Below are positions 5,975 to 10,533 of a DNA stretch of 10,533 nucleotides, piece by piece. How positions within the stretch are numbered: position 1 is the first letter of the stretch; each line of letters begins with the position of its first letter. The DNA is from an uncultured Opitutia bacterium (lineage in GTDB: Bacteria > Verrucomicrobiota > Verrucomicrobiia > Opitutales > UBA953). The position numbers were made by a program, and so were the translations under genes. The DNA lies in assembly GCA_903895475.1 (NCBI GenBank), contig CAITUF010000211.1, forward strand, positions 1-10,533. Reading direction: 5' to 3'. The notes beneath the pieces were generated by a model. That model did not search any database. It had not been told where the DNA came from and worked only from the letters and a program-made list of their open reading frames with translations.

Positions 5975-6652
5975 TTAGCGGCGGCGGGACTTCTTGCCTT
6001 TCATGGCATCGATCTTGGCTTTGACCTTGAGGGCAACAATGGCGAGCGAGATGGCGGCGAAGCCTGCGAAGAGGATGTTGCTGAGTTGGAAGCCACCGAA
6101 GCCATCGTCGGCTACGCCGTCGGTCGCGCCCAAGACGGGGTGGGGGTCCGGGACTGCCTTGGGGACTTCCTTGGGCGCTAGGACGTTTACCACGGGCTCA
6201 CTGGTCTTGAGTAAGGAGTAGTAGGCGCCTTCGAACTTCGCTGCGCCGCTGAACGTGCCGTTGACGCTGAACTTTTGGCCTAAGGTGTGTCCGCTGCCCT
6301 GGATGACGACCGGCGTAGGCACTGGCGCGTCGAGGACCATCACCAATTCTAAGCCGTCGAGTTCCGTGTGAATGAGTTGCACTAAGATGGGCCGTCCGCC
6401 AGTGGTCTCCGTTTGGCGGGCCTTGATTTGCGAGCGCAAGGCGTCGAACTCCGCTTGGTCCTCCCGACTCATGGCGCCATTCGCTGGCGCTGGTAGCGGG
6501 GCGGCGGTGGGCGGCACCGTGTCCTCCCGTGACTTTTGCCGAAGTTGTTCGAGCTCAGCCAAGTCAGCTGGCGAGATCGGCGCCGGCGTCGGTTTCTCCG
6601 CTGCCCCCAGGGCGAGGCAGAGGCCAAGGAGGAGTGGGGTTGCCCAGCGCAT
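5975..6652 (-). CDS. Secreted protein with C-terminal membrane helix, unknown function
   Basis: This 225-residue protein is not recognised. It has a signal peptide (about 1-18), then a Pro/Ala-rich, charged region that holds two similar short helices. LAELEQLRQK (31-40) is followed by SRED, and SREDQAEFDALRSQIKARQ (62-80) repeats the pattern. A beta-rich segment (about 88-160) follows, with GQKFSVNGTFSGAAKFEGAYYSL. A Pro linker and a Gly/Asp stretch lead to one hydrophobic helix (about 191-210) and a very basic tail (KVKAKIDAMKGKKSRRR). The expected topology is an exported domain anchored by a C-terminal helix with a cytoplasmic tail. The start at 6652 follows a -10-like TACGAT by only a few bases. 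It may be co-transcribed with the hydrolase gene 90 bases downstream. Confidence 0.75.
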   Translation of the reverse strand: MRWATPLLLGLCLALGAAEKPTPAPISPADLAELEQLRQKSREDTVPPTAAPLPAPANGAMSREDQAEFDALRSQIKARQTETTGGRPILVQLIHTELDGLELVMVLDAPVPTPVVIQGSGHTLGQKFSVNGTFSGAAKFEGAYYSLLKTSEPVVNVLAPKEVPKAVPDPHPVLGATDGVADDGFGGFQLSNILFAGFAAISLAIVALKVKAKIDAMKGKKSRRR

Positions 6653-6751
6653 TCTTTAATCGTAAACAGACCTCGGGGCGGAGGGCAAGGATGGGCGTGC
6701 CCGCTTTGCGACTTGGAAGTCGGACCGCGCCCTCCCTAATAAGGCGAGCCC
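6653..6751. promoter_or_regulatory. Divergent promoter region between the secreted-protein gene and the ABC ATPase gene
   Basis: Rightwards, TTGGAA (6713-6718), an 18-base spacer and TAATAA (6737-6742) resemble a sigma-70 promoter ending only 9 bases before the ATG at 6752. Leftwards, TTGCCC, an 18-base spacer and TACGAT (6659-6664) end 6 bases before the ATG at 6652. Both would give very short or absent 5' leaders. The assignments rest on partial consensus matches. Confidence 0.4.
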
Positions 6752-7543
6752 ATGAAGCCGCCGCTCCCGCCTGTCCTCGAGGTCGCTCGCCTGCGCATCG
6801 CCCGCGAAGGTAAGGTCATCCTCAAGGGCATTGATTGGACCGTGCGCGCGGGCGAGCACTGGGTGCTCCTCGGCCCGAATGGTTCCGGGAAGTCTTCGCT
6901 CTTGGCGGCATTGACGGGCTATTTCGCGCCGACGTCCGGACGGGTCACCGTCCTCGGGGAAACGTTCGGTCGCAGCGACTGGCGCGAACTGCGCCGGCGC
7001 ATCGGCTTGGCTGGCCCCTCGGTCGCTGCGATGGTGCAGCCAGCCGAACCCGCCTTGCACGTCGTCGCTGGGGGTGTCGATGGGGTCATTAATCTTTGGC
7101 GTCGGCCGCCCGCCGCCGTCTTGGCGCGCGCCCGTACGATGTTGCGGCGGCTGAAGGTCGGTGCGCTGGCTTCCCGTCCCTACGGGCATCTCTCCCAAGG
7201 CGAGCGTCAGCGCGTACTCATTGCGCGGGCGTTGATCGGTCAGCCAGCCTTACTGATATTAGACGAGCCTTGTGCGGGCCTCGACCCGGCGGCGCGGGCA
7301 GATTTTCTGGCGTTGCTACAGCGGCTGCCGACGGTGGCCAAGCGTACGTCCGTCGTGCTCGTCACCCACCACGTCGAGGAAATCGTCCCGGTCTTTACGC
7401 ACGCGTTACTCTTGCGGAAGGGTGCCAAGCTGGCCGCCGGCCCCGTCGCCGAAGTCCTGCGTCGTCCGCAGCTGGCTGAGTTGTTCGGGCGGCCGGTGGT
7501 GCTGTCCAAAACGCGGGCTGGCTGGAGCCTCCGGACGCCTTAA
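6752..7543 (+). CDS. ABC transporter ATP-binding protein, YlmA/ModF-like
   Basis: This 263-residue single nucleotide-binding domain carries Walker A GPNGSGKS (41-48), signature LSQGE (147-151), Walker B ALLILDEP (166-173) with catalytic E172, D-loop AGLD (175-178) and H-loop H206 in VTHHVEEI. Where a Q-loop glutamine is usual, the sequence reads RIGLAGPSV (83-91), so that glutamine is not obvious. The GYFAPTSGRVTVLGETFG layout (56-73) resembles the YlmA/ModF-like group. There is no membrane domain in the protein and no permease gene beside it, so its partner and substrate are unknown. It could serve a permease elsewhere. AAGG about 7 bases before the ATG is a weak ribosome site. Confidence 0.9.
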   Translation: MKPPLPPVLEVARLRIAREGKVILKGIDWTVRAGEHWVLLGPNGSGKSSLLAALTGYFAPTSGRVTVLGETFGRSDWRELRRRIGLAGPSVAAMVQPAEPALHVVAGGVDGVINLWRRPPAAVLARARTMLRRLKVGALASRPYGHLSQGERQRVLIARALIGQPALLILDEPCAGLDPAARADFLALLQRLPTVAKRTSVVLVTHHVEEIVPVFTHALLLRKGAKLAAGPVAEVLRRPQLAELFGRPVVLSKTRAGWSLRTP

Positions 7544-7554
7544 AGGCCGCCTGC

Positions 7555-7590
7555 AAACGGGTTTCGGCTTTGCCTTCCGCCCGTTTCTTT
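7555..7590 (+). terminator. Possible terminator or attenuator between the ATPase and oxidoreductase genes
   Basis: AAACGGG (7555-7561) pairs perfectly with CCCGTTT (7580-7586), with an inner CGG/CCG pair, and is followed by CTTTCT. It lies 12 bases after the ATPase stop and 18 bases before the next start. It may reduce read-through, so the two genes may be only partly co-transcribed. Confidence 0.45.
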
Positions 7591-7607
7591 CTACCTGTCC
7601 CTATCCG

Positions 7608-9098
7608 ATGCCTTCGCCTTTCGAAAACCTGCTCCCTCGCTACGACGCCGTCGTCATTGGCGCCGGTCTGGGTGGGATGACGGCCGCGAACAACCTCGCC
7701 AAGTTCGGTCGGAAGGTGCTGCTGCTCGAGCACCATTACCAGCTCGGCGGGTTGGCGACTTTCTTTAAGCGCGCCGGCGGCCATGTCTTCGATATCTCCC
7801 TGCATGGCTTTCCGCATGGGATGATCAAATCGACCCGGCGCTACTGGACCAAGGAGATCTCCGACCGGATTCATCAGCTCAGCGACGTCCGTTTTATTAA
7901 CCCGGATTTCGATGTCCGTACGACCTTCGACCGCGCGGACTTCACACGGATTATGATCGAGCAGTTCCGCGTCCCGGCCGAGACCGTGGAGGCGTTCTTC
8001 GCCCACCTTCGGGAGATGAACTACTACGACAATGACCCGCGCACGACGCGCGAGCTCTTTGAACAGTTCTTTCCCGGTCGCCCCGATATCCAACGTCTCC
8101 TGCTCGAGCCGATTGCCTACGCCAATGGCTCGACCCTCGATGACCCAGCCATCACGTTTGGTATCGTCTTCTCAAACTTCATGTCGAAGGGCGTGTTCAT
8201 CTTCCAGGGTGGCACGGATACGATGATCAACCTGATGACGGTGGAGATGAAGGCCAATGGGGTCGACATCCGCCGCAACGTGCTCGTCGAGAAGGTCCTC
8301 GTCGAGAAAGACGCCGCCGGTCGGCGCCGGGTGGTGGGCGTGAAGCTCCGCGGCACGCGGTTGGGCGAAGAGGCCGAAGTGGCCTGTGCCACGGTCGTCT
8401 CCAATGCGAATATTAAGGACACCGTCCTGAAGCTGACGGACGCCACGGCCTTCGATGACTCCTTCCTCGAGCAGGCCCGCCAGGTGCGCGTCAATACGTC
8501 CTCCTGCCAAGTCTACATGGGCGTGCGGACGGGCGAGAGTATCCCGCACATCGGTGACCTCGTCTTCACCTCCGAGGCGAAGCCGTTCTCCAGTCGCGAG
8601 CTCATCGACTTCCATACGACCTCGCGGACCTATTCGGTCTACTATCCGGATACCCGTCCCCACACCAAGATCCCCCGTTACGCGATCGTCACTTCGGTCA
8701 ATCAGCAGTACGAGGATTGGGCGAACCTCTCCGAGGCTGACTACCAGACGCACAAGGCGCGCGTCATTGAGGAATCCTTCCGCGGGTTGGAGAAGTTCAT
8801 CCCTGATATCCGCTCTAAGGTCGACCACGCTGAGGCGGCCACTCCGCGCACGGTCAACCGCTACGTTCGACACGTGGCGGGCACTTCCTTCGGCACGAAG
8901 TTCGAAGGGCTTAAGGTATCGATGGGCTTACCCGAACAAGTGGGCGGGCTTTACCACGCCGGTAGCGTCGGCATCATCATGTCGGGTTGGTTAGGCACGA
9001 TTAATTATGGCGTGATTGTTTCGGCCAAGGCCGATGCCTACCTGCGGGAGCCCAACGCCGACCCGCTCGGCGAGGCCGCGGCGAGCGCGGGCGTCTGA
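7608..9098 (+). CDS. CrtI/phytoene-desaturase-like FAD-dependent oxidoreductase
   Basis: This 496-residue flavoprotein has an N-terminal dinucleotide-binding fold: VVIGAGLGGMTAANNLAKFG (15-34) with the acidic E41 that contacts the ribose, then HHYQLGG (42-48). The C-terminal GLYHAGSV (447-454), then GWLGTINYGV, is the closing FAD-contact segment of the amine-oxidase/CrtI superfamily. The length fits phytoene desaturases, carotenoid isomerases and retinol-saturase-like enzymes. Substrate cannot be set from sequence, and no crtB or other carotenoid gene is near. A carotenoid or other isoprenoid is likely but inferred. I chose the ATG at 7608 (MPSPFENLLPRYDAVV) because the open frame upstream runs through the ATPase gene in another phase. 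No Shine-Dalgarno is visible. Confidence 0.9.
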   Translation: MPSPFENLLPRYDAVVIGAGLGGMTAANNLAKFGRKVLLLEHHYQLGGLATFFKRAGGHVFDISLHGFPHGMIKSTRRYWTKEISDRIHQLSDVRFINPDFDVRTTFDRADFTRIMIEQFRVPAETVEAFFAHLREMNYYDNDPRTTRELFEQFFPGRPDIQRLLLEPIAYANGSTLDDPAITFGIVFSNFMSKGVFIFQGGTDTMINLMTVEMKANGVDIRRNVLVEKVLVEKDAAGRRRVVGVKLRGTRLGEEAEVACATVVSNANIKDTVLKLTDATAFDDSFLEQARQVRVNTSSCQVYMGVRTGESIPHIGDLVFTSEAKPFSSRELIDFHTTSRTYSVYYPDTRPHTKIPRYAIVTSVNQQYEDWANLSEADYQTHKARVIEESFRGLEKFIPDIRSKVDHAEAATPRTVNRYVRHVAGTSFGTKFEGLKVSMGLPEQVGGLYHAGSVGIIMSGWLGTINYGVIVSAKADAYLREPNADPLGEAAASAGV

Positions 9099-9110
9099 CG
9101 TCACCACGGC

Positions 9111-9140
9111 TTGACGAATGGATTAGAATACTAATTCTAA
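9111..9140 (+). promoter_or_regulatory. Palindromic operator-like site upstream of yqhA
   Basis: TTAGAAT (9123-9129) and ATTCTAA (9134-9140) form a perfect 7-bp inverted repeat around ACTA, ending 4 bases before the yqhA ATG. A TTGACG element (9111-9116) lies upstream as a possible -35, and the palindrome covers the place of the -10. A repressor bound here would block the promoter. The regulator is unknown. Confidence 0.5.
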
Positions 9141-9144
9141 CGCC

Positions 9145-9711
9145 ATGTCTAAAGACGCAAAGTCCGAAGGGATTGCCCAGAAATTCGAGCACGGTTTGGA
9201 GTACTTTATTTTCGCCAGCCGCTGGGTACAGGCCCCGATTTACGTCGCCCTCATCTTTGCCGCCATCGCCTATGCGTGGAAGAGCGTCCAAGAATTAATC
9301 CACCTGCTCGCCGGGTTCGCGACCGCGACGGAGAGTTCCATCATGTTGGGCATCCTTTCCCTGGTCGATATTTCCATGGTGGCTAATCTCGTGAACATGG
9401 TTGTCGTCGGTGGCTACGTGACGTTCGTCAGTCGGATTGACTTCGGCGAAAACGGCGACCGCCCAGACTGGCTCGACCACATCAACGCGAATACGCTGAA
9501 GGTGAAACTCGCCGGCAGCTTGGCGAGCATCTCGGCGATTCACCTTTTAAAGAGCTTTATCGACATAACCTCGGGGGCCGCCGCCGGCGAGCCGATGACT
9601 GCCGCCGACGAGAAGGTCATCCTTTGGCAGACCATCATCCACGGGGTCTTCCTCCTTTCGATGATCCTCTTCGCTTGGGGCGAGCGGATGCAGCGGCACG
9701 GCGACCACTGA
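9145..9711 (+). CDS. yqhA: UPF0114 family inner-membrane protein YqhA
   Basis: This 188-residue membrane protein matches the YqhA/UPF0114 family by several conserved blocks. They are FIFASRWVQAPIYVAL (21-36), SLVDISMVANLVNMVVVGGY (72-91) with FVSRID after it, LKVKLAGSLASISAIHLLKS (118-137) and QTIIHGVFLLSMILF (162-176). About four membrane helices are expected (about 28-46, 66-92, 119-138, 160-178). The length is a little above the usual 160-170 because of a longer N terminus and a loop at 143-157. The function of the family is not settled. It stands alone, with a palindromic site just upstream and a terminator downstream. Confidence 0.93.
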   Translation: MSKDAKSEGIAQKFEHGLEYFIFASRWVQAPIYVALIFAAIAYAWKSVQELIHLLAGFATATESSIMLGILSLVDISMVANLVNMVVVGGYVTFVSRIDFGENGDRPDWLDHINANTLKVKLAGSLASISAIHLLKSFIDITSGAAAGEPMTAADEKVILWQTIIHGVFLLSMILFAWGERMQRHGDH

Positions 9712-9810
9712 GCCTTTGGCGCGGCGGGACCTCCTCGCCATCGCAGGCGCTCACGCTGCCACCTTCCGTTCGCAGTAGGTGCCTGAAGCCGTCGACAATC
9801 GGCCCCTTGT

Positions 9811-9851
9811 CCGGCGGCCAGAGTTTGGCCAGCGGGCCGCCGGCGGTTTTT
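9811..9851 (+). terminator. Intrinsic terminator of yqhA
   Basis: CCGGCGGCC (9811-9819) pairs perfectly with GGCCGCCGG (9835-9843), followed by CGG and TTTTT. An inner GGCC/GGCC pair offers an alternative shorter stem. It lies 100 bases after yqhA and faces the hppA terminator. Confidence 0.65.
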
Positions 9852-9880
9852 AAAATAGTATAACCCCTCGCTTGACGGGT

Positions 9881-9910
9881 AAAAAGAAGGGCTCCCCGGT
9901 CGGGGAGCCC
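9881..9910 (-). terminator. Intrinsic terminator of the membrane pyrophosphatase gene
   Basis: GGGCTCCCC (9889-9897) pairs with GGGGAGCCC (9902-9910) across a 4-base loop. On the minus strand it is followed by TTCTTTTT. It lies 23 bases after the hppA stop. Confidence 0.92.
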
Positions 9911-9933
9911 TCGGGGGCCGCCGGCTGACCAGG

Positions 9934-10533
9934 TCAGTGGGCCTTGTCCGCCACCGGGATGCGCATGCCGTAGAAGCTCCGGTAGACGAAGAAGAGGGCG
10001 ACCAAGAAAATCGCGCTCCCGAGGAGCAGCTTCGGTCCGGCCGGCATCTTCACAGCGATCTCGACGGCGAGAAGGCCGAAGAGCGTCGTGAACTTGATGA
10101 CTGGGTTGAGGGAGACCGAAGACGTGTCCTTGAATGGATCGCCGACCGTATCGCCAACGACCGTAGCGGCGTGGAGGGGGGTACCCTTGGCCTTGAGGTC
10201 CACCTCGACAATCTTCTTGGCGTTGTCCCAAGCGCCACCGGCGTTGGCCATGAAGATGGCTTGGAAGAGGCCGAAAAAGGCCATGCCCACCAGGTAGCCA
10301 ATGAAGAAGAACGGGTCAAAGAGCGCGAGGGACAGCGAGAAGCAGAAGATGACGATGAAGATGTTCGTCATGCCCATCTGCGCGTACTGCGTGCAGATGC
10401 GGACCACTTCCTTGGAGGACTCCGTCGTCGCCGTCGTCGCGTCGAGCTTCATGTTCTCCTTAATGTAGACCACCGCACGGTAGGCGCCGGTAACGACGGC
10501 CTGCATGGAGGCGCCGGTGAACCAGTAAATCAC
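9934..10533 (-). CDS. hppA: Membrane-bound ion-translocating pyrophosphatase, C-terminal part
   Basis: This is the C-terminal 199 residues of a membrane pyrophosphatase; the 5' end lies beyond the right edge. The enzyme splits pyrophosphate and pumps H+ and/or Na+ across the membrane. Diagnostic blocks are FMANAGGAWDNAKKIVE and GDTVGDPFKDTS, which carry the Asp, Asn and Lys residues of the pyrophosphate-Mg site. They are followed by NPVIKFTTLFGLLAVEIA and a final membrane helix before the hydrophilic end ADKAH. After DTS the sequence is SVSLN, where many H+-type enzymes have GPSLN; I recall this variant from Na+-type bacterial enzymes, so Na+ or mixed pumping is possible. The residues that set K+ dependence lie outside the window. 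Confidence 0.95.
   Translation of the reverse strand: MIYWFTGASMQAVVTGAYRAVVYIKENMKLDATTATTESSKEVVRICTQYAQMGMTNIFIVIFCFSLSLALFDPFFFIGYLVGMAFFGLFQAIFMANAGGAWDNAKKIVEVDLKAKGTPLHAATVVGDTVGDPFKDTSSVSLNPVIKFTTLFGLLAVEIAVKMPAGPKLLLGSAIFLVALFFVYRSFYGMRIPVADKAH

Noticed and set aside
7272..7607. N-terminal extension of the CrtI-like protein
   Set aside because: This part overlaps the ATPase gene in another frame, and the FAD-binding domain starts normally from 7608.
7395..8093. 232-residue minus-strand open frame
   Set aside because: It lies antisense to the ATPase and oxidoreductase genes, whose products are clearly conserved, and has no recognisable motif.
8172..8873. 233-residue minus-strand open frame
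   Set aside because: Antisense shadow of the CrtI-like gene, biased composition, no domain.
9635..10231. 198-residue open frame on the minus strand
   Set aside because: It overlaps hppA in another phase, is rich in Arg, Gly and Pro as GC-rich shadow frames are, and runs through both terminators.
1..10533. Mobile element, CRISPR array, prophage or defence island
   Set aside because: No transposase, integrase, regularly spaced repeats, phage genes or defence domains were found on either strand.

Overview
The window is GC-rich, densely coding bacterial chromosome. The best guess for the host is a member of the Verrucomicrobiota, possibly Opitutae-like. This is an inference from the overall look of the ribosomal proteins, TrmD and membrane pyrophosphatase, from the small Sec-secreted proteins of unknown function, and from the near absence of Shine-Dalgarno sequences. 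A marker-gene tree would be needed to confirm it. No phage, plasmid, IS, integrase, CRISPR or defence genes are visible.

Left part (1-3064). A class II tRNA read leftwards, best called tRNA-Ser(GGA) but with irregular helices, precedes a rightward cluster. The cluster holds a DCC-family (DUF393) thiol-disulfide oxidoreductase, a small lipoprotein, two peptide-type ABC permeases that overlap by ATGA (OppB- and OppC-like), and an FmdB-like small protein that has lost its zinc-ribbon cysteines. Neither a binding protein nor an ATPase accompanies the permeases.

Middle part (3083-6652), read leftwards. In transcription order it holds a secreted protein with a C-terminal membrane helix and no known function, a secreted alpha/beta-hydrolase-like protein, trmD, rplS (ATGA overlap with trmD), a strong terminator, and then rpsP as a separate unit with its own AT-rich leader and terminator. 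This is a rearranged form of the common rpsP-rimM-trmD-rplS order, and rimM is absent.

Right part (6752-9711), read rightwards. It holds a stand-alone ABC ATPase of YlmA/ModF-like type, a CrtI/phytoene-desaturase-like FAD oxidoreductase, and a YqhA (UPF0114) membrane protein with a palindrome just before its start. The window ends with the 3' part of a leftward membrane pyrophosphatase gene (hppA) and its terminator, convergent with the terminator of yqhA.

Functionally this is mostly housekeeping: translation, tRNA modification, transport, envelope and bioenergetics. I do not see a convincing undescribed multi-gene system. The points most worth checking are the odd tRNA and its flanking inverted repeat, the moved rpsP with its structured leader, the cysteine-less FmdB relative, the palindrome upstream of yqhA, and the general lack of ribosome binding sites. 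No stretch over 300 bases lacks a gene.
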